This document shows positions 8,167-16,160 of a stretch of 22,290 bases of DNA, piece after piece. The DNA is taken from the NCBI GenBank assembly GCA_902472795.1, contig CABROZ010000028.1, positions 1 to 22,290 on the forward strand, read 5' to 3'. The position numbers and the translations under genes are program-made. The notes beneath the pieces were generated by a model. It worked only from the letters and a program-made list of their open reading frames with translations, was not told where the DNA came from and ran no database searches. The DNA comes from an uncultured Bacteroides sp. GTDB lineage: Bacteria; Bacteroidota; Bacteroidia; Bacteroidales; Bacteroidaceae. The first letter of the stretch is position 1; each line of letters begins with the position of its first letter.

Positions 8167-8592
8167 ATGAAAACAATTAACAAACTAATGACAGGCGCCC
8201 TTCTGCTCCTGCCCATGCTTGCCTCGTGCAGCAAAGACTCCAAGTATCCGAAGGATTACATCGGTTTCGAGAAACGAAGCCTTGAGTACGCATTCACCCC
8301 GGGAAAGAGCAGCGAAGAATTCGACGTGAGAATCATTGCCGCAGACAAGCAGGACCAGGACCGCGAAATGACGGTCGAAGGCGTGACACCTCCCGGCAAG
8401 AAACCCGTGTTCAGCATTCCCGAAAAGAAAGTGGTCATTCATGCCAAAAAGAAATCGGCCAAAGTCCGCATCAAAATCTATCCCGAACGGATAAGCAATC
8501 AAAGTACCTTGCGGTTGGTGTGTACCCCGAAAGACAAAAAAGTGAAGAGTACACAACTGATGATAAAGCTGAAACCGAAAGGCGCAAAATGA
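8167..8592 (+). CDS. Small secreted lipoprotein between sigma and anti-sigma genes
   Basis: This 141-aa protein has a clear type II signal peptide: positive N-terminus, hydrophobic stretch ALLLLPMLAS, and lipobox LASC with acylated Cys21. The mature part is rich in lysine and alternating hydrophobic residues and predicts a single beta-sandwich-like domain; its opening (YIGFEKRSLEYAFTPGKSSEEFDVRIIA) loosely recalls DUF4843 or Calx-beta-like lipoproteins, but I cannot assign a family. The start is an ATG after an AT-rich leader. It separates the sigma and FecR genes, which usually abut, so it may be an added surface or periplasmic component of the same signalling system. Function unknown. Confidence 0.8.
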   Translation: MKTINKLMTGALLLLPMLASCSKDSKYPKDYIGFEKRSLEYAFTPGKSSEEFDVRIIAADKQDQDREMTVEGVTPPGKKPVFSIPEKKVVIHAKKKSAKVRIKIYPERISNQSTLRLVCTPKDKKVKSTQLMIKLKPKGAK

Positions 8593-8720
8593 CGGAAAGA
8601 GCCCAAAAACCTTTCTGAAAGGGATTGAACAGAACAAAAACAACCGTTTTCAACCGACAAACCGAAAAAAATCGTCCCGGGCGGTAGGGAATTCGGGCAC
8701 AAAGGCTGTCTTTACAGGAA

Positions 8721-8728
8721 AAAGGAGG
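8721..8728 (+). promoter_or_regulatory. Strong Shine-Dalgarno before the FecR gene
   Basis: AAAGGAGG sits 7 bp before the ATG at 8736. Near-perfect Shine-Dalgarno sequences are uncommon in Bacteroidota, where most leaders are AT-rich. It fixes the anti-sigma start and suggests efficient initiation. Confidence 0.65.
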
Positions 8729-8735
8729 AAAAAAC

Positions 8736-9626
8736 ATGAAAGATCCGTTCAACGACCTGCTCGACCGTCTGGCCCGTTCCACCCGCTCGCCACGGGGAAG
8801 ATATTCGGCCGACAACAGCTGGAAGATACTGGAAGACAGAATCTTCGCCCGCTCGCGCCGCCAACGCCGCTTCCGCCTTTGGCTGACCGGAACGGCAGCC
8901 ACCGTCCTGCTCTGCATAGCCGGATGGATGACTTATGAGCAACTGCGCCCCGTGCCCATGCAGACCTTCTCGACCCTGGCCGAGGTACGCGACCTGACGC
9001 TGCCCGACGGTACGGAAGTTACGCTGAACCGCTATTCGTCGCTCACCTGCCCCGAACACTTCGAGCACGACCGGCGCGACGTCCGCCTGCAGGGTGAAGC
9101 CTGCTTCCGGGTAACCAAGGATGCCCGACGCCCCTTCACCGTACAGGCCGGCGACATGAAAGTACGGGTGCTGGGTACGCACTTCAACGTAGAAGCCTAT
9201 CCCGCCGACCCCGAAGTCAGGACCACCCTGCTCGAAGGCTCCGTGGCCGTCAGCACCGACCACGGCCACAAACGGCTGATACTCCGCCCCAACGAATCAG
9301 CCGTTTACAACCGACGCAGCGGATTGCTGCGGCAAGTGTCCAGCCCGACTGCAACGGACGAGATAGCCTGGAGCCGCGGACTCTTCCTCTTCAGGCGGCA
9401 GACGTTGCAGGAGATTGCGCGACAGCTGTCCAACGCCTTCCACACGCCCATCCGCATCGAAGGGCAGCAACTGGCCGGATACCGCCTCACAGCCACCTTC
9501 GACAGCAGTGAAAGCCTGACGGAGATACTCAACGCACTGCAGCAAGCCGCCAGCTTCTGTTACAGCGAACAAGGCGGAAGCATTGTCATCAGCCCCCGGC
9601 AGGCAGAAACAGGAGGAAAGCAATAA
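8736..9626 (+). CDS. FecR-family anti-sigma factor with DUF4974 domain
   Basis: This 296-aa inner-membrane regulator has a short cytoplasmic sigma-binding N-terminus (1-46), one membrane helix (about 47-65, LWLTGTAATVLLCIAG), a periplasmic FecR domain (about 78-175, with LTLPDGTEVTLNRYSSL, GEACFRV and VRVLGTHFNVEAYP), and a C-terminal DUF4974/STN-like domain (about 219-286). In this family the periplasmic part receives a signal from the STN domain of the partner TonB receptor, and the cytoplasmic part holds the ECF sigma. Both partners are here: sigma two genes upstream, receptor 31 bp downstream. Start chosen at the ATG with a strong Shine-Dalgarno. Length is slightly short of many FecR proteins, but all domains look complete. 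Confidence 0.94.
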   Translation: MKDPFNDLLDRLARSTRSPRGRYSADNSWKILEDRIFARSRRQRRFRLWLTGTAATVLLCIAGWMTYEQLRPVPMQTFSTLAEVRDLTLPDGTEVTLNRYSSLTCPEHFEHDRRDVRLQGEACFRVTKDARRPFTVQAGDMKVRVLGTHFNVEAYPADPEVRTTLLEGSVAVSTDHGHKRLILRPNESAVYNRRSGLLRQVSSPTATDEIAWSRGLFLFRRQTLQEIARQLSNAFHTPIRIEGQQLAGYRLTATFDSSESLTEILNALQQAASFCYSEQGGSIVISPRQAETGGKQ

Positions 9627-9657
9627 TACATGAACATATATCCAAAAACCAAACACT

Positions 9658-12375
9658 ATGATTCAATCCAATTTCTTTCAACACCACCACATCAGAGTCT
9701 TGTTTCTGATGTGCGTGGTTCTGCTAAGCGGCACCGCACGCTCGCAAAGCACCGATGTCCGACTCACCATGGAGATACGCAATGCCACCCTGGAGAGCTT
9801 GGTGAAACAACTGGAAAACTCCACCGGATTCACCTTCGTCTATGGCGATGAAGTACGGCTGAACGGACGCATCAGCCTGCAAGTAAAGCAGCTCACCATC
9901 AGCGAACTGCTGGAACAGGCTTTCCGCGACCAACCGGTGGAATTCTCCATCAACGGAAAGCACATCGTGCTGCGCAAGCGCGAAATGCCCAAAAAGAAGG
10001 AACGCCGCCGGTTCACCATCAGCGGCTGCATCACCGAACGGGGGTCGGCAGAGACCCTCATCGGTGCCAACGTCACCGAAGGCCGATATGCCACCGGCAC
10101 CTCGACCAACACTTTCGGCCTCTACTCGCTGACCCTCCCCGAAGGAGAGGTCAGCCTGACGTTTTCCTACTTAGGCTTCCGGTCGCAGCAGAGCCGCTTT
10201 GTCCTGACGCGCGACACGGTCATCAACGTGCAGTTGGACGACAACATCGAACTGCAGGAAGTAGTCATCACCTCGACACGCAAGGAAGCCGGCATACAAT
10301 CTGCCAACACGGGTTCGCACGACATCCCCATCACCCAGATACGCCACACGCCCTCCATCCTGGGCGAAGCCGACGTGCTGAAGACGCTGCAACTGATGCC
10401 GGGCGTACAGGCAGGCATGGAAGGCTTTGCCGGCATGTATGTGCGTGGCGGCACGCCCGACCAGAATCTGGTGATGTTGGACGGCATCCCCGTTTACAAC
10501 GCCGACCACCTGATGGGCGTCTTCTCGGTGTTCACTCCCGAAACCGTAAAGAATGTCAGCCTCTTCAAGAGCAGTTTTCCTGCGCGCTACGGCGGCCGCC
10601 TGTCGTCCATTGTCGATGTGCGCACCAACGACGGCGACCTGCACCAGTATCACGGTTCGCTGAGCATCGGCTCGCTGACGGACAAACTGCACATCGAAGG
10701 CCCCATCCGCAAAGGCAAGACTTCCTTCTCGCTGAGCGGACGATTCATGCCCACTGCACTGATATCCAATGCAGTCAATACATCCGAGTCATATGGAACT
10801 CACATTTCCACCGATAAATACAACTATTACTTCTACGACCTGAATGCCAAACTGAATCACAAGTTCAACGACCGCAGCCGCCTCTTCTTAGGCTTCTACC
10901 GCGGCAAAGACCATTACCACTATTACAACGACGACAAGCCGACTGAGTATTCATCCTCTCCGCAGCAATATTACAGCAGCAAAGCCCGCCTGAACTGGGG
11001 CAACCTCATCGCCTATGCCCGCTGGAACTACGTATTCAGTCCCAAGCTTTTTGGCAACGCTACTGTAGCGTACAACCAATACCGCATGACGCTGCACGAA
11101 GACAACGATGAACAGAAAAGGCAAAACAACACCGTGCTCGAGAGGCAACTGTACAGCTCGAACTTCCATTCGGGCATACGCGACTGGAGCGCCCGCATGG
11201 ACTTCGACTATACCCCATCCACCAGCCACCGCGTACGGTTCGGATCCGAATTTATCCACCACCTGTTCAGCCCCGGTGTCTCCACTGCACACGAAGGAAA
11301 TTATGGTACTTCCATCACACCGGCAGACACCACCTACCGAACCAGCATCAACCAGGCACAACGGGGCTTCGAACTCTCCCTCTATGCCGAAGACGACTGG
11401 GAACTGTCCGACCAGCTCAGCCTGAACTGGGGCGGACGCCTTACCCTTTTCCACACACAGGGCAAAAGCTATCTGTCGGCACAGCCCCGCCTCTCCCTGC
11501 GCTACGACTTGGGCAGCGGCCTGGCAGTCAAGGCTTCGTATGCCCACATGGCGCAATACGTACATCTGCTCTCATCTACTCCCCTTTCCATGCCTACCGA
11601 CTTGTGGGTGCCCATCACCCGCAACATACGCCCCATGTACTCCAACCAGTATGCTGCCGGACTCTACTATGACGGGGTGCCGGGATGGGAGTTCTCCGTA
11701 GAGGGCTACTACAAGCAGATGCGCCATATCCTGGAGTATCAGGACGGAGTTTCCTTCTTCGGCAATTCCACCTACTGGGAAGAGAAAGTAGAGATGGGCG
11801 AAGGACGCTGCTACGGATTGGAAGTGATGGCCCAGCGCACGGTGGGTAAAACGACCGGCTGGATTTCGTACACCCTCTCCAAAAGCGAACGCCGCTTCAA
11901 GGACGGCAGCATCAGTCAGGGGCAATGGTTCCCACATAAATACGACCGACGTCACAGCGTCAACCTCTGCTTGAACCACAAGTTCAACGACCGCATCGAT
12001 GTGGGTGCTTCGTGGATATTCTACACCGGAGGCTACATGACGGTACCCGAACGGCAAATCATCGTCGTGAAGCCCGACGGAAGCATCGACCAGGAGAGTT
12101 ACATCTCTCATCGCAACAACTACCGGCTTCCGCCCACCCACCGTCTGAACGTAGGCATCAACTTCAACAAGAAGACCAAGCATGGCATGCGCACGTGGAA
12201 CATCAGCGTTTACAACCTCTACAACGCCATGAATCCCAACGTCGTATATACCAAACAAGAAAATATCTACGGATACGCCCCCGGAGTGATCATCACACAG
12301 CATACCCAAACCACCATCAAGAAGCTGACCATCCTGCCCTTGATTCCCTCGGTGACCTATACATACAGATTCTAA
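9658..12375 (+). CDS. TonB-dependent receptor with STN signalling domain
   Basis: This 905-aa outer-membrane receptor has a signal peptide (1-30, ending ARSQ), an STN domain (about 38-107) for trans-envelope signalling to FecR, a carboxypeptidase-regulatory-like domain (about 118-195), a TonB-box-like EVVITSTR (201-208), a plug (about 225-325, with GMYVRGGTPDQNLVMLDGIPVYN), and a full beta-barrel ending in the outer-membrane-type VTYTYRF. It differs from classic SusC in size and plug motifs and belongs to the smaller receptor group often paired with DUF4249 lipoproteins instead of SusD. The gene follows fecR by 31 bp and precedes the DUF4249 gene by 28 bp, so one operon is likely. The ligand cannot be deduced; the sigma/FecR pairing implies substrate-induced expression. 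Confidence 0.93.
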   Translation: MIQSNFFQHHHIRVLFLMCVVLLSGTARSQSTDVRLTMEIRNATLESLVKQLENSTGFTFVYGDEVRLNGRISLQVKQLTISELLEQAFRDQPVEFSINGKHIVLRKREMPKKKERRRFTISGCITERGSAETLIGANVTEGRYATGTSTNTFGLYSLTLPEGEVSLTFSYLGFRSQQSRFVLTRDTVINVQLDDNIELQEVVITSTRKEAGIQSANTGSHDIPITQIRHTPSILGEADVLKTLQLMPGVQAGMEGFAGMYVRGGTPDQNLVMLDGIPVYNADHLMGVFSVFTPETVKNVSLFKSSFPARYGGRLSSIVDVRTNDGDLHQYHGSLSIGSLTDKLHIEGPIRKGKTSFSLSGRFMPTALISNAVNTSESYGTHISTDKYNYYFYDLNAKLNHKFNDRSRLFLGFYRGKDHYHYYNDDKPTEYSSSPQQYYSSKARLNWGNLIAYARWNYVFSPKLFGNATVAYNQYRMTLHEDNDEQKRQNNTVLERQLYSSNFHSGIRDWSARMDFDYTPSTSHRVRFGSEFIHHLFSPGVSTAHEGNYGTSITPADTTYRTSINQAQRGFELSLYAEDDWELSDQLSLNWGGRLTLFHTQGKSYLSAQPRLSLRYDLGSGLAVKASYAHMAQYVHLLSSTPLSMPTDLWVPITRNIRPMYSNQYAAGLYYDGVPGWEFSVEGYYKQMRHILEYQDGVSFFGNSTYWEEKVEMGEGRCYGLEVMAQRTVGKTTGWISYTLSKSERRFKDGSISQGQWFPHKYDRRHSVNLCLNHKFNDRIDVGASWIFYTGGYMTVPERQIIVVKPDGSIDQESYISHRNNYRLPPTHRLNVGINFNKKTKHGMRTWNISVYNLYNAMNPNVVYTKQENIYGYAPGVIITQHTQTTIKKLTILPLIPSVTYTYRF

Positions 12376-12403
12376 TTCTAACCCGAAAAAAGAGACAAAA
12401 GAT

Positions 12404-13489
12404 ATGAAACGCATCACCTACATACTGCAAACACTATTGTCAGCCTGCATCGCACTGGCGGCATGTACCAACGAAATCCCCTACAACGAACAGGCTCGCG
12501 ATCCACAACTGATACTGAACGCCCAGCTCACCGCCGGCGAAAAGACGAACTACGCCTATCTGCACCTCAGCGAAGGCAACCGCATAGGACGGATAACCCA
12601 AGGCAGCCTTACCTTATATATAAATGGGAAAGCCGCTGAAATCCCCGAAGAAATTTCGCCCGAAGAGTTGTACAGCAACTTGAAGGGAACGATAGACGAC
12701 GAACAGTTCGAACTACTCATTCGCAACATCCACTTCAAGAAGTTCCGCATCACCTCCGAACTGCACCCGGGCGATCACATCCGCTTGGAGGCAATAGCCG
12801 AAAACGGAACTTACCATGCAAGCGCGGAGATCACCGTTCCCCGCCCCGTCGAAAGCCTGCAAGTGGATACGGCCCTGGCCTATCTGCGCGAGTATGCAGG
12901 AGATGTACTTTATCGCCAGTATAAAATCACCCTGAAAGACCTGCCCGGCGAAAAAAACTACTATCGTCTGGACATCAGCCACGAACTACAGCAACTGGTG
13001 ACATACTGGACCTATCGCTACGACGCAGGAGGAAATCTCGTAAAAGAACAACGCGACACCTTGCTAACCTCCATCCCAATGACCAAGATTATCAACCGCG
13101 AAGACATCATCCTGACCGACGGCCATCCCCACAACTACAACGACGAGGAGAATGAACTGTTTCCCACCACGAGAAACAAATACAACCTGTTCACCGACAA
13201 TCGTTTTTCCGATGCATCGGCCACACTGAAAGTCTATACGCCTACTTACCATATCGAACCGCCATACTTCTACGACTATATCGACTACCACAACAGTCAG
13301 ACCATCACCGTCAGCATCTACAGCCTTACCGAAGAACAATACCGCTACCAGAAGGCTCTGAACACACTGGATGATGAAAACTACGAAGAAGTTCTGATGG
13401 AACCTGTCAGCATCCCCACCAACGTAACGGGCGGACTGGGATTCGTTGGGGCCGATTCGCGTACACAGTTTGTGCTGCACCTTCCCTGA
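12404..13489 (+). CDS. DUF4249 domain-containing lipoprotein
   Basis: This 361-aa lipoprotein has a signal peptide ending in lipobox LAAC with Cys21, then the DUF4249-type opening (acidic PYNEQARDPQLILNAQL, then YAYLHLSEG) and a long beta-rich domain. DUF4249 proteins are typically encoded just after a TonB receptor and are thought to serve as its surface lipoprotein partner; the function is not established in general. Here it follows the receptor by 28 bp on the same strand. No SusD-type TPR protein is present, so this is the probable accessory lipoprotein. No terminator is obvious after it. Confidence 0.88.
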   Translation: MKRITYILQTLLSACIALAACTNEIPYNEQARDPQLILNAQLTAGEKTNYAYLHLSEGNRIGRITQGSLTLYINGKAAEIPEEISPEELYSNLKGTIDDEQFELLIRNIHFKKFRITSELHPGDHIRLEAIAENGTYHASAEITVPRPVESLQVDTALAYLREYAGDVLYRQYKITLKDLPGEKNYYRLDISHELQQLVTYWTYRYDAGGNLVKEQRDTLLTSIPMTKIINREDIILTDGHPHNYNDEENELFPTTRNKYNLFTDNRFSDASATLKVYTPTYHIEPPYFYDYIDYHNSQTITVSIYSLTEEQYRYQKALNTLDDENYEEVLMEPVSIPTNVTGGLGFVGADSRTQFVLHLP

Positions 13490-13560
13490 TAAGCACCAAT
13501 AACCGGCTACACGAAGTTCAAAGAGGAAGCACGAAGATAGGATTTCTCGGCAAAAAGGCC

Positions 13561-13568
13561 TACTTTTG
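13561..13568 (+). promoter_or_regulatory. Candidate promoter -7 element of the lysO pair
   Basis: TACTTTTG matches TAnnTTTG 29 bp before the ATG at 13598. No good -33 element is seen, so the call rests on position and the -7 match. Confidence 0.5.
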
Positions 13569-13597
13569 CGTCTGCAATCCATAGACAGAGAGAAAAC

Positions 13598-13885
13598 ATG
13601 TTTGTACTCACCATCATTTCGCTCATGCTGGTCGGTGTGGGCACCGGTTATCTGTTGCGCCGCCGCAATTCACGCCCCGTGAGCCGCATTATCACCTTAC
13701 TTATATGGCTACTGCTCTTTCTGCTGGGCACGGAGGTAGGCAGCAACCCGGACATCGTCAACGGGCTGGGCACATTGGGGGTAGAAGCATTACTCATTGC
13801 CGCGTCTGCCATATTGGGCAGTAGCTTGGCCGCCTGGGGGCTGTGGAGATACATCTGCCGGAAAGGAGGTAGCAGCCAATCATGA
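13598..13885 (+). CDS. LysO-type exporter, N-terminal part (separate gene)
   Basis: This 95-aa integral membrane protein has about three hydrophobic helices (2-20, 29-45 and 60-85) and a basic turn RRRNSRPVSR. It matches the N-terminal third of LysO (DUF340, YbjE in E. coli), a lysine exporter. In E. coli LysO is one chain of about 299 aa; here 95 plus 200 residues give nearly the same total. Its stop overlaps the next gene's start by four bases (ATGA, 13882-13885), a typical translational-coupling arrangement, so the two products are expected in equal amounts and to assemble together. The substrate assignment to lysine is by family only. Confidence 0.82.
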   Translation: MFVLTIISLMLVGVGTGYLLRRRNSRPVSRIITLLIWLLLFLLGTEVGSNPDIVNGLGTLGVEALLIAASAILGSSLAAWGLWRYICRKGGSSQS

Positions 13886-14484
13886 AAAGCAGCCTCATCA
13901 TCATCGCCTTTTTCGCATTGGGCATTATCTGCGGACATCAGCAACTGCTTCCCGACGGCCTGCGTGTAGCTGACCTGAGTTTCTATGCCCTCTGTGCACT
14001 GATGTTCTTCGTCGGTGTCAGCGTAGGTGCCGATCCTAAAACGCTGTTGAGCTTTCGCAAGCTGAACCCACGTTTCGCTTTGTTGCCCGTAATGACCATT
14101 GGTGGTACACTGGCCGGCTGCCTGTTCGTTTCACTGCTACTTCCCCAGCGCAGTGTGGCCGACTGCTGTGCCATCGGTTCGGGCATGGGATATTATTCAC
14201 TCTCCAGCATTATCATTACCGAATACAAAGGAGCAGAAATGGGAACCATCGCCCTGCTGAGCAACATCATGCGCGAAGTGACTGCCCTGCTTGCAGCCCC
14301 ACTGTTAGTACGTTGGTTCGGCAAGTTGGCTCCTATCGCCGTTGGAGGTGCCACCACCATGGACACTACGCTGCCTATCATCACCCGCTACTGCGGTAAG
14401 GAATTGGTGGTAGTCTCCATTTTCCATGGTTGCCTGACAGACTTCTCTGTAACCTTCCTCGTCACTTTATTCTGTTCTCTGTAA
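13882..14484 (+). CDS. LysO-type exporter, C-terminal part
   Basis: This 200-aa polytopic membrane protein has five to six hydrophobic helices and matches the C-terminal two thirds of the LysO/DUF340 family: FFVGVSVGADPKTL, SGMGYYSLSSIIITEYKGAEMGTIALLSNIMREV and GGATTMDTTLPIITRY are conserved-looking blocks around the transport path. LysO in E. coli exports lysine and confers resistance to the lysine analogue thialysine. Here the gene is coupled to the preceding 95-aa gene by an ATGA overlap. There is no in-frame path joining the two, so this is a real two-gene form. The DUF4249 gene lies upstream, but a separate promoter suggests an independent unit. Confidence 0.87.
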   Translation: MKSSLIIIAFFALGIICGHQQLLPDGLRVADLSFYALCALMFFVGVSVGADPKTLLSFRKLNPRFALLPVMTIGGTLAGCLFVSLLLPQRSVADCCAIGSGMGYYSLSSIIITEYKGAEMGTIALLSNIMREVTALLAAPLLVRWFGKLAPIAVGGATTMDTTLPIITRYCGKELVVVSIFHGCLTDFSVTFLVTLFCSL

Positions 14485-14670
14485 GAAAGAGCCGGCATCG
14501 GAATATCGTTTTGCAAGCAAATAGCACGTATCACTTCCCTAATAATGCTAAACGCCTATTTATATTACATTCTTATTACAAAAGAAGAGAAAAACCGGGC
14601 GTTTTCACACCCTGTAATTGACATAAGTCAAAAAAGGGGTGCTTTATATGCATTTTCTTTTTTATTCGTT

Positions 14671-14700
14671 TTTGTGTTATAAAACATACCCGTATATTTG
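14671..14700 (+). promoter_or_regulatory. Candidate promoter of the small secreted protein
   Basis: TTTG at 14671-14674 and TATATTTG at 14693-14700 are separated by 18 bp, close to the Bacteroides consensus (19-21). The start codon lies 123 bp further on, leaving a long 5' leader that contains the three tandem repeats. Confidence 0.65.
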
Positions 14701-14755
14701 CATCGGTAAAAAGAAAAACAAAGCGCTTACAGTTTTTCAATAGGTATTAGAAGAA

Positions 14756-14806
14756 AGTTTTTAGGATAACAAAGTTTTAGGATAACAAAGTTTTTAGGAT
14801 TAACAA
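14756..14806 (+). repeat. Three tandem ~17-bp repeats in the 5' leader
   Basis: Three copies of a unit close to AGTTTTTAGGATAACAA lie at 14756-14772 (17 bp), 14773-14788 (16 bp, one T fewer) and 14789-14806 (18 bp, one T more). The last copy ends 17 bp before the start codon. The units differ only by single-base indels, suggesting recent slippage or duplication. Confidence 0.85.
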
Positions 14807-14823
14807 TTAAAAAAGTAGGTATT

Positions 14824-15180
14824 ATGAAACGTTTTGGATTAACATTAGTGGCAGCATTCTGCCTGGCAGCTACAACTTTTGCAGCAGGCAATCAACCGAC
14901 AACTGAAAAGAAGTGGGAAGGTTCCATCAATGTAAACACATTGAGTAAATACCTGAAGCTGACTCAGAGCCAACATGAACAAGTGTCAAGTATTTGCAAA
15001 TACTTCCACAAACAGATGGTCATGGCTAACAAAGTATCTGAGGATCAGGATGGCTTGAGAAGCAAAGCTGTTGCAGCCAACTTGAAGCTGATGAAGAAGG
15101 CCTTGAACGAGAAACAGTATGAAGACTACGCCAAGGTTCTGAACACCACGCTTGAAAACAAAGGTATCGAAGTGAAGTAA
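14824..15180 (+). CDS. Small secreted protein, possibly Spy/CpxP-like
   Basis: This 118-aa protein has a signal peptide (1-21, MKRFGLTLVAAFCLAATTFA). The mature part is helical and carries two LTxxQ-like elements: LKLTQSQHEQV (about 45-55) and ALNEKQYEDY (about 94-103). That pattern recalls the Spy/CpxP group of periplasmic helical proteins, but the match is weak and I do not assign a function. Codon use looks like that of a well-expressed gene, with a strong promoter ahead, a long AT-rich leader, and a strong terminator after. It is a single-gene unit, convergent with the response regulator gene. Confidence 0.82.
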   Translation: MKRFGLTLVAAFCLAATTFAAGNQPTTEKKWEGSINVNTLSKYLKLTQSQHEQVSSICKYFHKQMVMANKVSEDQDGLRSKAVAANLKLMKKALNEKQYEDYAKVLNTTLENKGIEVK

Positions 15181-15234
15181 CACACTTCACTCCGATAATT
15201 TCGGAAGAATATTATTAATTTTACTCTAATATAA

Positions 15235-15268
15235 AAAAGGCATCGGAAACGTGTTTCCGGTGCCTTTT
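15235..15268. terminator. Bidirectional intrinsic terminator
   Basis: Arms 15235-15250 (AAAAGGCATCGGAAAC) and 15253-15268 (GTTTCCGGTGCCTTTT) pair over 16 positions with one T-G wobble and a 2-nt loop (a 4-nt loop if the closing pair opens). The stem is bounded by an A-run on one side and a T-run on the other, so it can stop transcription from both the secreted-protein gene and the convergent response-regulator gene. Confidence 0.9.
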
Positions 15269-15334
15269 CTGATTTACGCCGTTACGGCGCAATCATTCTA
15301 ACCAGTCATATATAATATTACCTGTAAACCGCTT

Positions 15335-16087
15335 TCACAAGCAGAATCGGTCTTGTAGTTCTTTCTTGTACTTCTTCGAAACAAGCAACTCGTCCACTTG
15401 GTCGAAGGGTGGATAGAGCAGACACTTGTTGTCCTTGATAATCATCAGGTAATCAATGTTAATGATATACGACTGATGAATCTGCACGAAACAGGGAGAA
15501 TATTGGATAATCTGCTCGGCCGTCATACCGCGACGCAACACTAACGGTGGCTGTTGATTCAACACCACCTCCCACTGCTTGCGGTCGGAGCAATAACGGA
15601 AGAAGCCGATTTCGGCAGGACGCAACGCCCGCATATCGTTCGTAGGCGTAAACACGATGAATGTCTGCCCCGTGTGCAAAGGAGTACCGGTGTACAATGC
15701 AGCCCGACTGTCGGTTTCCTTCTGACGAAGAAACCGTTCCAAAATCTGATGAAGATCCTGTTCCTCGAATGGTTTCAACAGATAATCGAATGCAGATTCG
15801 CGGATGGCCTGTATCATATACTTGTCATAAGCCGTATAGAAAACAACCTTCATATTCCAGGAAATAGAGTCGCGCATGTCCTGCAACAATTCCATCCCTG
15901 TCATGTCGGGCATTTCTACGTCCAGAAACAACAGGTCGGGACGCACTTTCGCTATCACTTTCTTCCCCTGCTTCCCGTTCTTGGCCAAACCTTCGACTGA
16001 AAAGCGAGCATCCTTGTTCAAACTGAAGTTCAGACTCTCCAAGGATACATCGTCATCGTCCACTATTACCACTCTATATCTTTCCAT
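15335..16087 (-). CDS. LytTR-family response regulator
   Basis: This 250-aa regulator has an N-terminal receiver (about 4-120) with the acidic pocket VDDDD, phosphoacceptor Asp56 in LFLDVEMPDMTG, and lysine in LLKPFEEQD. The C-terminal LytTR DNA-binding domain (about 145-250) shows the family-like FVQIHQSYIINIDYL. Family members usually bind pairs of 9-bp direct repeats near promoters. The gene lies 130 bp downstream of a LytS-type kinase on the same strand, which is its likely phosphodonor. The candidate operator at 16161-16190 lies in that gap. No good TAnnTTTG promoter is visible immediately upstream, so it may be read through from the kinase gene or use an activated promoter. Confidence 0.92.
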   Translation of the reverse strand: MERYRVVIVDDDDVSLESLNFSLNKDARFSVEGLAKNGKQGKKVIAKVRPDLLFLDVEMPDMTGMELLQDMRDSISWNMKVVFYTAYDKYMIQAIRESAFDYLLKPFEEQDLHQILERFLRQKETDSRAALYTGTPLHTGQTFIVFTPTNDMRALRPAEIGFFRYCSDRKQWEVVLNQQPPLVLRRGMTAEQIIQYSPCFVQIHQSYIINIDYLMIIKDNKCLLYPPFDQVDELLVSKKYKKELQDRFCL

Positions 16088-16160
16088 AGTTTTCGTCGTT
16101 TTGCAAGGCGAATATAAAGATTATATTTATGCCACACAAAAGCGCCTTTAAGAAAATATG

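Larger units (their letters stand above)
14485..14823. other. 339-bp intergenic region after the lysO pair
   Basis: No gene is supported. It holds an interrupted stem at 14608-14641 (CACCC/GGGTG outside, TTGAC/GTCAA inside) that could end lysO transcription weakly, a well-formed promoter at 14671-14700, and a threefold leader repeat at 14756-14806. The region is AT-rich compared with the flanking genes. Confidence 0.6.

Noticed and set aside
13882..13885. Frameshift or sequencing error splitting lysO
   Set aside because: The second gene has its own ATG in a clean ATGA overlap and both parts are full-length compared with single-chain LysO, so a real two-gene arrangement is more likely, though a read check would settle it.
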